A stretch of 64,000 nucleotides of DNA from NCBI GenBank assembly GCA_030374805.1, contig JARGSG010000184.1, positions 372,001 to 436,000 of the forward strand, written 5' to 3'. Numbering within the stretch: position 1 is the first letter of the stretch; every line of letters starts with the position of its first letter. Position numbers and translations under genes: made by a program. The stretch comes from Gracilaria gracilis. Taxonomy: Eukaryota; Rhodophyta; Florideophyceae; Gracilariales; Gracilariaceae. Below the pieces are notes generated by a model. The model worked only from the letters and a program-made list of their open reading frames with translations. It was not told where the DNA came from and searched no databases. Below, in pieces: positions 1 through 9,505 of the stretch.

Positions 1-792
1 TTTCTAGACTGGGTGAGGAAGTTTGTTGATGAAACAAAAGATTTGCGCAGAAGGCATAAGTACATTCTGCTTACATTCGACGGATATGGGGCACACTGTA
101 CTTTCAAGGCACTTAACATGTTGAAAGAGAACAACATTGTCGCGATTGACCTCCCTGCCCATACAAGCCATCGAACGCAGGTGTTGGATTATTCTGTCTT
201 CTCGCCTTTCAAGAACCGATTCCGTAACATCTTAAATGACCGAACCATCGCGCACGGCGACAAGCGGAACGACGTATACACGATATGTGAGATACTGACA
301 GCCTCCTACAATGAGGCAGTCTGTTACAGAAATATTGTCGCCAGGTTTTCTGCATGCGGTCTTTCGAGCCCCGTGAAGAAAAGTTGCAACGCGGATGTTA
401 TCAAGGAGGTCGATATAACCAACTTTGATGGTGCAATGAGCGCCAAGGAGGCGTTTTCCAATATCAAAGATCTGGTGTTGTCGTTTTCGGAAACGAAGAA
501 TATGCTACGAGCTGACGGTGAAGTGATCCATAACGGTACCCTGCTGACCACTGGCGGGGCTTTGTTAACTGCAGAGGCGGTGTTGGCGACGTTAAAGGCA
601 CGGGACGAACAGAGAGTGTTGGAGCAACGTGAGAAAGAATTACGGGCGCAACAGGCAGCCGCAAGGCGCGAAGAGCGCGAGCGCATAGCCGTTGAGCGAG
701 AGCAGAGTCGTCAGGAGGCTGAGAAACAGGAACAACTTCACGACTTGTGGTTGCAGAAAAGGCCCCAGAGGCTTGCGGTGCTTAGCCGTTGA
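1..792 (+). CDS. pogo/Tigger-like DDE transposase, C-terminal part (cut by window edge)
   Basis: The frame is open from base 1 (the first in-frame candidate start is only a GTG at 13), so the gene begins outside the window; 263 residues are visible. The segment LLTFDGYGAHCTFKAL is the second-Asp strand of a DDE_1 (pogo/Tigger/Tc1-mariner) catalytic core. It is followed by an LPAHTSHRTQVLDYSVFSPFK stretch that matches the usual LPPNTSHLLQPLD region of this family. The last 80 residues are a charged helix rich in E, R and Q, a probable coiled coil. By family knowledge it is a cut-and-paste DNA transposase. It could be a host-domesticated copy, but it lies next to four other mobile elements. The visible part shows no internal break. 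Confidence 0.75.
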   Translation, partial: FLDWVRKFVDETKDLRRRHKYILLTFDGYGAHCTFKALNMLKENNIVAIDLPAHTSHRTQVLDYSVFSPFKNRFRNILNDRTIAHGDKRNDVYTICEILTASYNEAVCYRNIVARFSACGLSSPVKKSCNADVIKEVDITNFDGAMSAKEAFSNIKDLVLSFSETKNMLRADGEVIHNGTLLTTGGALLTAEAVLATLKARDEQRVLEQREKELRAQQAAARREERERIAVEREQSRQEAEKQEQLHDLWLQKRPQRLAVLSR

Positions 793-1768
793 AGACAGAT
801 TCGACGAGCTCGCGCACGGCTACGAGCCAGCCCTCGTCTTGGGGAAATTGAAGTTGACCGCGAAAACTAGGCCAAAAATAAAGTTTGAAATCATGGAAAC
901 GTCCTGTTTTTACCATGGATTGTGGCTCTTTAGAGGTTACCAAACGCTTTTATCTATTTGCTCGTATTGAACGTTACGTTATCTCAATTAATCTGAAACT
1001 TGGCGCAAATGTTTGTGCTAGAAAGTAGCGTCATTGGAAGAGATAGGAAGCTTCAACGCGAAGCAGAGGCAGAGAAACTGGCGAAAATAGAAAACTGTCC
1101 CTTTTTAACCGCATCACTGATATAGCCCCTGAAAAAAATTTATTGGGCGTTACGGATGTCCGTTGGTTGCGTGACGACGTAGGCTACACGCTGAATACTA
1201 TTAAACGTGTAGAGCCTCTTCAGCCCAATTCTAAAGAATGCAATGCCTACTATGCATGGAATACCAACTCCTATTCATTGCTCAAACTTCGAACAACGCA
1301 ACAATCTGAATCTGCCACGTAGCCCTATGGAGCTGTGTCATGACAGGACCCCAGGACTCGCGAGCAGCTCGCGAGTGCGTTCCACTAACGCGCCATAAAA
1401 AACGAGCCACAAACAGAGAGAGAGTTTACTCCAGCCAATTTCAGCGCTTTGGCCTACTGCTCCTGCCCAACAAAGATGCCAAACTGAGGCATCAAACTAC
1501 GCTTGTTTGAAGGATTCTCATTGTGTGAAGGTCTCTGCTTTCGATCGTACTTTGTCCGCGCCACCCGCAGCCGTTCGCGACCCAACATTACCACTCTCCA
1601 CGTTGAAAAACTTTTGTACTGAATCCCCACCATTCCGGTTACAAAACACCTTTCAATGCATCGCTACACAACCCCTGCGCGTAGCGTCCAGCCAGCTAAC
1701 TAACCACGACAAAGAAACGACGCCTACTTTACGATCTAAAGGCGTCGTTTTGGAGCATACATTTGTCC
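793..1768. other. Non-coding spacer between two transposase genes
   Basis: No supportable gene. It probably contains the 3' end of the pogo-like element and the 5' end of the hAT element, but I could not identify paired terminal inverted repeats or target duplications. A near-perfect palindrome (ACTCGCGAGC, one base, GCTCGCGAGT) lies at 1356-1376 and could be a transposase-binding or terminal motif. Confidence 0.5.
1356..1376. repeat. 10-bp inverted repeat with 1-nt spacer
   Basis: ACTCGCGAGC and GCTCGCGAGT face each other around one A. It lies 390 bp upstream of the hAT transposase start, so it may be part of that element's subterminal region (inference). Confidence 0.6.
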
Positions 1769-4186
1769 ATGTCTACCAACAACATCTCCGCAGCGCACCA
1801 GTCGCAATCTTCGACCTCTAGGAAAGTCGGAAGGAAGCGCAGTTGGTGGCCAACCGAGTGCTTCTCGCTCCAGCAAGAAAATGATACCATATCTCCGAGT
1901 GAAAATTTCTACACTACATGCGACGGCTGCGGGTGGCAAATCAAATCAGAAACATTGAACGCAACTCAGCTGGGTCATCACCACCTGCAATGCAGCTTTA
2001 CGTCCCCAGAGACATTAACCAGACTACTCAAGGTACCGTCCCTTTTACGTGCGTATCGAAAACTTGGCGCTTCTTCTGAATGTTTTGAAATCCCGCTGAC
2101 ACCGGCGAAGTTACGTATCGAGACAGAGGCTACGGCTGCTATCAAACGCTTTTCTTCTGCTGCGTTGAAATCGGAGACCAATGAGGATGCGGGAAAGGGC
2201 ACCGAGAGTGAGAAAGAAATCGCGAGGAAGGTTTCCAGACTTCACGATCTATTGACACGGTTGGTAGTACACAACATGCTGCCTTTCAGCATTCTTAGTA
2301 GGAACGAGGGTCGAAACGAGCTTATTCAGATCGTTAAGCTCCTATATCCTCGAATGGAGCGGCATGTGTCTACAATCGCGCGGTTGGCGGGAAAAAACAT
2401 AGACGGGTACTACATCAAACAGGTGAACTTGGTTAAGTCCGCGATTACGTGTGCTCTGCGTCAGACGTACGGTACACTCATTTTCGATGGCTGGACGGAT
2501 GCTAATTCCGAGAATGTGGTTAATGTGCTGCTCACAATAACCGGTGTAAAGCGCTCGAGAACTACTTACTTTCTGAGATCAGTGTATACGGGATCTACCA
2601 GCTGCAATTCCATGCTTTATGCTGATATTGTTGACACCGTTTTCAAGGACTTCGGAGATATGTCACGAATTACTGGCGTTGTTAGTGACAACACCGCTTC
2701 CTGTATTAAGGCGAAGGTTGAAATTGTACGACGACATAACCATATCATCTCCGGACAGGACCAGACCCATGTTGCTAATCTCCTAATGCAGGACGTAGGA
2801 GAACTGCAATGGGTATCTGATATATTGTCTACGGTATCAGGGGTAGTTAATGATCTCAGGAAGCATTCGAAGCTCTACTTCCGTTTTAAGCAGTTGAAGG
2901 ACCAGTTCAACGCCAATCTCCGTAACACCAGCTACATCACTAGCAACAGGGAGGTAGATCAGTACGGCAGGTTTCTACCAATTCGAACTGCAGTGCTGCC
3001 GGTGAATATGGCAACCACTCGCTTTGCGAGCGCTGAAGGAATGCTACCCTCGTTTATTAGAGGTAAGCCTATTTATCAGAATGTAGTGGATTGTCCCGAC
3101 TTCCAGAAGAATCTTTACGGCAACAGGAACGCCCATCGACGAGATTACTTTGAAGCAACTGTTCGTAGCAACTCAATATTTCAGAAGTGCTTGGACATCT
3201 ATTACTTGTTTCGTCTGATGCGACAGTATCTGCGCATATTTGATGACGATAGCTCCGTCATATCGGAGGTATATCCTGCAACGAGGCAGCTCGAACATGA
3301 GCTCCGATCTCTCCCTTTGACGCCATATTTTACCTCCGAGCGGAAGAATGAGGTCTTGACCTCCTTCTGTGGGCGACTGAAGGAAGACTCGAGAAAAATA
3401 CCGCTACTGACCCCCCTTTACTTTGTCGCATACTTTCTCGATATTCGTAGCCTGAACGAGGACGTCACAGACTACAACGCTCATGTTTTGAAGCACATGA
3501 GAGCGTACGTTACCTCAAACGTGTTCCCGCCGACTGAAAAACTTCCTAGCTCAGGAGGCACAGATGGAGCTGTCCACTGGCTGTTCGAGGAAGTCAGCTT
3601 TACGAGTATGTTCTGGAAAGCGCAGGCAGATAATCCCACAAGGAGGGAAGCGCTGATGCTTTTTAAGAACATTCCCGTTCTCTATTGGATGCAGTTCAAG
3701 GGAAATCTCTGGCTGAAGGACTTTGCTCTCCGCTTTTTGTCGGTGAGCCCGTCCTCTTCAATTGTAGAACGAAGCTTTAGTCTACAAGGGAGGATTCGAA
3801 GTCCCTCGCGAAACAGGCTGCATCCACTTAAGGTGGAAAAAATGATATTCTGTGCCTTCAATCGGGCGTTGAACTTCCAGAAACAACGCGTCAATAAGAA
3901 CGCATTAAGGTCGGCCCATACTGCCATGGCGGAGCCGGAAGTTCTCAACGCTCCAGAGCACACATCCCCAACACAACCAGAAATGCCGACAACGAATCTA
4001 GTAAGCAATGAAGACTTCGTGTCGTACTTCGAAATGGACCCCAACGCTGAACAAATGAATGAGGATTTCAACGATGAAGAAGCGATAACAGAAGTCATCA
4101 TCGAGTCGGCGTTTTCGGATAATGGGCATGAGCAAGACGAAGCTCCACTTCCTGAACCCAATACTATGCGCCGTCTATTCCAGTAA
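1769..4186 (+). CDS. hAT-superfamily transposase, intact ORF
   Basis: The ORF runs 805 codons from the ATG at 1769 (an in-frame TTG lies two codons upstream) to TAA at 4184-4186. Near residues 50-80 a C-x2-C...H...C cluster (CDGCGW, then GHHHLQC) resembles a BED-type zinc finger. The core holds FDGWTDANSENVVNVLL, typical of hAT/DUF659 RNase H-like domains. Near the C-terminus, SVSPSSSIVERSFSLQGRI matches the hAT dimerisation domain. The tail is acidic (FEMDPNAEQMNEDFNDEEA). Family role: cut-and-paste transposition with 8-bp target duplications. No frameshift or stop interrupts it, so it may be a recent or active copy. Element ends were not found. Confidence 0.85.
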   Translation: MSTNNISAAHQSQSSTSRKVGRKRSWWPTECFSLQQENDTISPSENFYTTCDGCGWQIKSETLNATQLGHHHLQCSFTSPETLTRLLKVPSLLRAYRKLGASSECFEIPLTPAKLRIETEATAAIKRFSSAALKSETNEDAGKGTESEKEIARKVSRLHDLLTRLVVHNMLPFSILSRNEGRNELIQIVKLLYPRMERHVSTIARLAGKNIDGYYIKQVNLVKSAITCALRQTYGTLIFDGWTDANSENVVNVLLTITGVKRSRTTYFLRSVYTGSTSCNSMLYADIVDTVFKDFGDMSRITGVVSDNTASCIKAKVEIVRRHNHIISGQDQTHVANLLMQDVGELQWVSDILSTVSGVVNDLRKHSKLYFRFKQLKDQFNANLRNTSYITSNREVDQYGRFLPIRTAVLPVNMATTRFASAEGMLPSFIRGKPIYQNVVDCPDFQKNLYGNRNAHRRDYFEATVRSNSIFQKCLDIYYLFRLMRQYLRIFDDDSSVISEVYPATRQLEHELRSLPLTPYFTSERKNEVLTSFCGRLKEDSRKIPLLTPLYFVAYFLDIRSLNEDVTDYNAHVLKHMRAYVTSNVFPPTEKLPSSGGTDGAVHWLFEEVSFTSMFWKAQADNPTRREALMLFKNIPVLYWMQFKGNLWLKDFALRFLSVSPSSSIVERSFSLQGRIRSPSRNRLHPLKVEKMIFCAFNRALNFQKQRVNKNALRSAHTAMAEPEVLNAPEHTSPTQPEMPTTNLVSNEDFVSYFEMDPNAEQMNEDFNDEEAITEVIIESAFSDNGHEQDEAPLPEPNTMRRLFQ

Positions 4187-5254
4187 TTAACTGTTAAGAG
4201 TGTCTTGCTCGCTTGGTTTGGTTCTCGGGATGTGGGGAGGTCCGTACTGGGACTTCAGAACATGAGCAAACCGTCTTGGATCTAGAGAAAATTGAGGGAG
4301 GCAGAGGCTTGTAATGACTCATTTTGATGATGTAAATGTATCTTGCTGCGAAGGATCATGGCCGAGTTCATGTTGCTCGGACGGGACATGCTCGTTTGTT
4401 GTGGTTGCAGGGGCTGGCGGACTTTCTGGGTCAATGTCTGGCGTGAGATACCCATATCATGAGGTGAGAGCCCTGCGTAGCGACTGGTGATGGACTTCTG
4501 CAACGCGGAACGGTGTCATGCGGCATGGAAACAGGGTAGAGCAGGAGGAAGGGAACGCAGTAGGAAGTGAAGTACGTTGTTTGGACAGGGGAGTTGGACA
4601 GGGGATTCGCTGCTCGGGTTATGTGACGGCGTGAGGATAGGGTTTACAGATGCAGTCTCTCATAGTTGGGAGGCACAGAGTGGCATCCTGAATAGATAGA
4701 AGAGAGCTGGAATGAACTCTTGAGGTGTAATATAAGTAGAAGATTACAATGTTCATCTCTATAACTTGTAAATGCGTGTCTTGAGCTTTCCGTTTCAATG
4801 AATGTTTGCATACAAATGTTTGTTTCTCGAACCAAAGCCATACTGCGATTCATGTACCGTCAAGTACTTCCCGTTCGTCATGAAATGAGCTTATACCCTA
4901 CATATTAGTGAGCTCCGCACGAGATATGAATCCAAAACCAAAACTACACACTCTCTCTCACACGAAGATGATGCAGACGAACCGAGCTCCATGTAACTGC
5001 CACCGCTTTATTACTGCAAACCTGCATTTTCGGAGACGTTCGTAGATTCGCTAATGCACCCTAGTAGGGGCTTTTCGACATGATCAGGCACATTACATGG
5101 CTTCGTAGCATACTTTAAAGATTCAGTAGTATGAGAAAGGCTTTACCAATTTTGAGGTTGTCAGTTTGAAGAGCACATAAGCATATGAAAATTTGTAAAG
5201 AACCTACCTCACGTTTGACAAGCAGCCTCCGGGATTGTGACACGATAGCGAAAG
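4187..5254. other. Spacer between hAT element and LTR retrotransposon
   Basis: No supportable coding region on either strand. It presumably contains the 3' end of the hAT element. It ends at the 5-bp target site of the retrotransposon. Confidence 0.5.
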
Positions 5255-5259
5255 CGTTT
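5255..5259. repeat. Target-site duplication, left copy (CGTTT)
   Basis: CGTTT immediately precedes the TG of the left LTR and is repeated exactly after the CA of the right LTR at 17239-17243. Five bases is the normal Ty3/Gypsy duplication length. Confidence 0.93.
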
Positions 5260-6256
5260 TGTAGAGCAAACCCCAAAGAGGGTACGTGTCCACCAGGGTG
5301 TCCGAGTCCTGCTCCCACAAAAAGGCGAACTCAGAAGTAGAGCCCTCTGCCCGTGCGCGTTCCGCGTGGCAGCCGGGTATAAACCGGAGACGGTACTGGA
5401 ATAACCTGCAGAGGTAAAGAAGAGCGTGGGCCTTGAGAGGAATAACCGACGACGGATCAAGAGAGAACGAATCTAGAAGTGGAGCGAACGGTGCCGTGAG
5501 ACGGTGTAATGCTCCTACGGAGAACCACACGAGCGAAGCTACGGCCCGTGCCAACGGCGGGAACTGGGCCGATAGCGGAACGAGACACACACACACGCGT
5601 GTCCAAATATAACTCTATACAGAGGCGGAAGCGAGACCTGCACCAGGAAAACGATGAACTGAACAAAGATCCGGTACTTTGGTGAATGACAACAAATACA
5701 ACCAGATACTGGGGTAATTAGCAAAACAAGCCAGAGACTGGTAGTAAAAAACTTCCTTACGGACCCTGAGGGGTGATTGTACCGAGACCAGTCGTGGTTA
5801 CTCTCCTTAGAGGAGCCGTGAACCTACGTAGGCAGTAGCAACCATAGCCCAGCCTTCGGGATGAAGACCACGTACTTCACGAAGAAGATACGACTCAGGT
5901 GAGTTTTACTTAGTGGCTCCATGGCGAGATCGCCAGAGCATACATACTATCTACTGTATCTAGGGCTGCGCACTCCCACGAGGGCTCTACACGTGGACAA
6001 CCCAGTGTCAGGGTGCAACAGTATCTACCCAGCGGGTGTGACGCCAAATATTTGGACAAATATGCCACAAGGCCCTACTGTACACCTATTTCATAGGTTC
6101 TATCCCCGATTCACATAACAAGGTACGTCCCAACAATATTTCCAATTTCACCCGAAACGGGGTCCATATTCATAGTCTGACACGTCAGGGCTCAATGGAT
6201 AGAGCTCCATTATGAGAACCTTCATTGTGCCGACATCGGATTGCCATTGCTCCACA
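5260..6256 (-). repeat. LTR of the chromovirus (3' LTR in sense orientation)
   Basis: 997 bp, beginning TGTAGAGC and ending GCTCCACA on the plus strand. It matches 16242-17238 with no length difference and about 10 substitutions. The plus strand contains a consensus-like splice donor CAG/GTGAGT at 5896-5904 that points toward the antisense ORF. Confidence 0.95.
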
Positions 6257-6269
6257 TCTCCCCCTCCTT
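6257..6269 (-). other. Polypurine tract of the chromovirus
   Basis: The minus strand reads AAGGAGGGGGAGA directly before the 3' LTR. It is all purines and abuts the LTR, as expected for the plus-strand primer of reverse transcription. Confidence 0.85.
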
Positions 6270-6337
6270 AGCCAAGGGTTCGCGCTTTGGTCGGCGGGAA
6301 GGCGCCGGCGACCGGTACGTAAATACTGATTTTCAGA

Positions 6338-8249
6338 ATGGCGGACTCCGAGACTTCGGCAATATCTTCACAGCTTCCTGAACCAACGCGTGGTACACGA
6401 CATCACTCTTCTCCGACTTCGCGGCAAAAACTCTTATCTTCAACCTCCTCTCCTACACCAGGCATGAATCCTTTCGCGACTAACCCGCTTCCGGGGAACG
6501 CTTCCTCAAGTGCCTCACAGGCGGGTTCTTCGAGTGCTGCTCCCGTCGAGAACCTTTCCTACTTAGGCTTTCAACAACTTCCTATGCAGGCGTCATCTCA
6601 GTTCTATTCGTCCCAAGCTATGGTGCCAGCTCATCAACCCTCGGGGTATCAGCAGTCTCCTTACCAAATGGCAGGCTCGTCGGGATATTTCGGCGGGTTT
6701 AACTCGATCCCCCTAAGAAGGTTCTCACGCACAGCCACAGTACCATCCATCTGGTTACCAACCTCCTGGCTACTTCTCCCAACAGGGCGCTCAACCTGGA
6801 CAATCCTCGCAAGGCTACGATCCCGCAGCGCCTTCTCAGGCTCCCGATATCGACGCAGCGGTGTGGAACTCCGAGCAAGCGCTGCCGTTAACGGTCAATG
6901 CCAGGGGCTCGATCAGCTTGGAAAGTCTCCGTTTCAGACGGCCTCGGCAGCATGGCGAGGTGTATTGCCGTGCGCCTTGGTTCCATCCGACGGCCGTAGC
7001 CGACGAGGCTCTTATTGACTCGTATGCTGAGAACGGTTACCTCCCCGGTGGGCTCCATCGCGAAGTAGTTCGGTCCAGAAGCTGGCGTCTCCGTGTGGCG
7101 GTCGATCCCCTGCACCTGTTCTGTGCGGGCGGTGATTCTCTTAGTCGCACTAGGGCACTGTGGGCTCATACTGCCTATGAAGGAGCTAGCCGTGTTCGAT
7201 CGGATCACTTGGTACCGTTGCGGTTCAACTTTGACGTATCACATTTCCGAACTTTCGGCGAGAGATCCTACGGATACGCATTGGCGGAGTTCAACGAGTC
7301 TCCCCATAAGGCTGAGGTACCGAACGTGGTTGATGGTTTGCTTCTCTGGAGTCGTCCCCTTCTTCGGGCGGAATTCCGATACCTTCGGCGATCATCCAAT
7401 GATTTCTTGTGGAGCTTTGAGCGCCGTGTTCGGCTCGAGCGAAGCTTGCGGTCCCGTCGAGGGTTCCTGATTCCGTATCCACACTTGGAGGCTGAGCGAC
7501 TGCGCTACAACTCCCAGCGGGGGCGATACGCTGCGCTTCCCAGCTGGTGGGCGAATGTCGAGGTCCCGCGAGGGTGCTACGCCGAACTTCCTCCATGCCT
7601 CTACTATGTAGGCTGTAGAATGTTGAACGATCCCTGCTCTGGGTACTGGACGCTCTTTGCGGCGGAGTGGGGTGCCCGCGTGGCGGTACATCTCCTGTGG
7701 GATACGTACGATCATTACCGTCTCTGGTATCTCCCTCCGATGCTCCGATGGATTATCCGGCGACAGGATCTTTCTATATCCTTGGGGTCCGATTCCAACC
7801 AGGAAGAGCTTCACCTGCTCCTACGCTTCATCGAGGCCGTCGATTGGGACCGGATTCCGGTGCACTGGCAGCCAGAAGGTGGTCCTCGCGGCAATGACCG
7901 ATCACCGGGAAGAATATCAACCCGTTCGGGGACCTTCGCGTACTACGATCCGTGGGAATGGCAAATGATCTCCGAAGCTCATGCGAGAGCAATGATGCGG
8001 GCCCCTAGGGCTATGCCGATTGGACACCCGACTGGGTTCGTGTTCTCTGACGACTATGGGCCTCCAGCGGACTGGGTCGATCCCTCCTTAGACCATGGTG
8101 ATGGCGAGATGGTGGACGACGACATCCCCCTCGTGGGTGTTCCGAATACGGGCGCTGACGCGGCACAGGTCCCTGCGGAGGGCACTCAAGCTCCCACGGG
8201 TTGGGGTCTTGCGACGCCGGCTCCCGGAAACAACGCTGGTCACCAGTAG
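6338..8249 (+). pseudogene. Antisense accessory ORF inside the chromovirus (one frameshift)
   Basis: This reading frame lies between the chromodomain and the polypurine tract, opposite to gag-pol. It starts at ATG 6338 and runs about 125 codons, with an N-terminus rich in S, Q, P, G and Y (for example YQQSPYQM). Near 6717-6731 the coding character moves by one base into another frame (from QPQYHPSGYQPPGYF) and stays open to TAG at 8247-8249, giving about 635 residues in total. The central part is rich in R, W, Y and L without a clear membrane segment; the end is acidic then Pro/Ala-rich. I recognise no known domain and it is not an evident env. Antisense ORFs at this position are known in some plant Ty3/Gypsy elements. 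The single shift may be decay or an assembly error. Confidence 0.6.
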
Positions 8250-8629
8250 TCTGGGCAGGGTGCCTGAGGGCGTGTTGTTCTGTCACTCAGATACGATAAA
8301 CCCAATGAGGCCACAGCTTGGCATTACTTCTCTCCTCCGGTACGATCTTTCTCGTGTTCGAGATTCTTTCATACTTCCTTCCTGTTCCTTCTTCATTTCC
8401 TAACTAGGATGCACTTCATTTCCATTCGTGGCAACATCTTTCTAGATATTTCATTACTTCTTGCTTCTTAGTTCCGTTATACGGCGATGAACCGACAATT
8501 CGGTGCGTTCTTCCTTTGTTCATACTGTACATAAGACCAACCTTGTTGGTGTCTTCTCTTCTCTTCTTAGAGCTTCTCGCAACCTACCGCGTAGCGGCAC
8601 ACCATACTTACCACATGTCGTTGGCAGTT

Positions 8630-8926
8630 CTATCCCACTTGGGCATTATCCAGAGTTGGGGGTAATGCGGACCGGGTTCTTCGGTGATAAGCGATAATCT
8701 TGGACCTCGGAAGGTGCTCAATAGGCTCCCAAGTGTCCTGCTCTGGGAGATAGCCGTACCAACGGACGCGATAGATTAATTTCCCGTCCTGGGCAACACC
8801 GTGCTTCACGATACGATCGACCACGAAATCCTGTGGGTACACCCCGACGTCTTCGGTTCCTTTGGTTGTTCCCGACATTAGGCTTTGCTTCTCTACGTAA
8901 CCCGAGCGGGTACACGAAAGTAACAA
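8630..8926 (-). CDS. Chromodomain at the C-terminal end of chromovirus pol
   Basis: The minus-strand frame ends with a classic chromodomain: VVDRIVKHG, then YRVRWYGYLPEQDTWEPIEH, then IIAYHRR. The aromatic residues Y, W and W of the methyl-lysine cage are present. In chromoviruses this domain is fused to the integrase and directs integration to chromatin with particular histone marks. The frame is the same as the integrase frame, but 8927-9505 contains stops, so the link is broken in this copy or uses other frames. Confidence 0.88.
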   Translation of the reverse strand: MLLSCTRSGYVEKQSLMSGTTKGTEDVGVYPQDFVVDRIVKHGVAQDGKLIYRVRWYGYLPEQDTWEPIEHLPRSKIIAYHRRTRSALPPTLDNAQVG

Positions 8927-9505
8927 CGGTTTTCCGGCTTCGGTGAGGTGGGGTTGTCTAGTTGACGAGAGCGCTAACCGTCACGACGGGGATTGGCTAA
9001 CTTCCGTTTCCGGCTGCCAATCTCCACGAAAGTGGCTTCTGGTGAAAGCTTTTCACTTCCGGAGTCCGGTGACCTAACCTCTTTTCCCAGCGGGCATCGA
9101 CTTTAACTACGACGCCGTTCCTGATCGAGGCAAAGTTGCTCCTCGACGCGGGAGAGCCGTTGCGACGGAGATACTGCGTTTGAACACTCCCTGTGCAGGG
9201 TGGCGGATTGGCCGGGCCACGGCGCTGTATTGCGTCGCATGCGCGCGCTCTTGACGAGTGCCGACCAATCGGAACAGTTTGCACTACTCCACGTGGCAGA
9301 GTGCTAGCCAATCCGGTGGCGTTGCACACTGAGTGGGGATTTCCGTGCACGGCGCTGTCCTACTGAGGGCTTCTGCGCCACACGATGCTCCTGAGAGGGC
9401 TTCTCCGATTCTTTTCATAAACTTCCCTTTCTGAACCAGGCTCTACGACCTTATCCACAAGGATCCTCCGCCTCCACATACCCACTGTGGGCACTTCCCA
9501 TGGGG
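8927..9505 (-). pseudogene. Broken linker between integrase tail and chromodomain
   Basis: No single frame is open across this stretch. A plausible coding piece in a third frame (including ILVDKVVEPGSEREVYEK) appears at about 9360-9480, suggesting former coding sequence with more than one indel. Confidence 0.4.

Noticed and set aside
5260-6120. Open frames inside the LTRs (for example 5921-6118 plus and several minus)
   Set aside because: They recur in both LTR copies simply because the LTRs are duplicates, and have no protein features.
6697-6720. A 21- or 24-nt GT-AG mini-intron to explain the break in the antisense ORF
   Set aside because: Both lengths are multiples of three and would not correct the frame; the real introns here are 59-90 nt.
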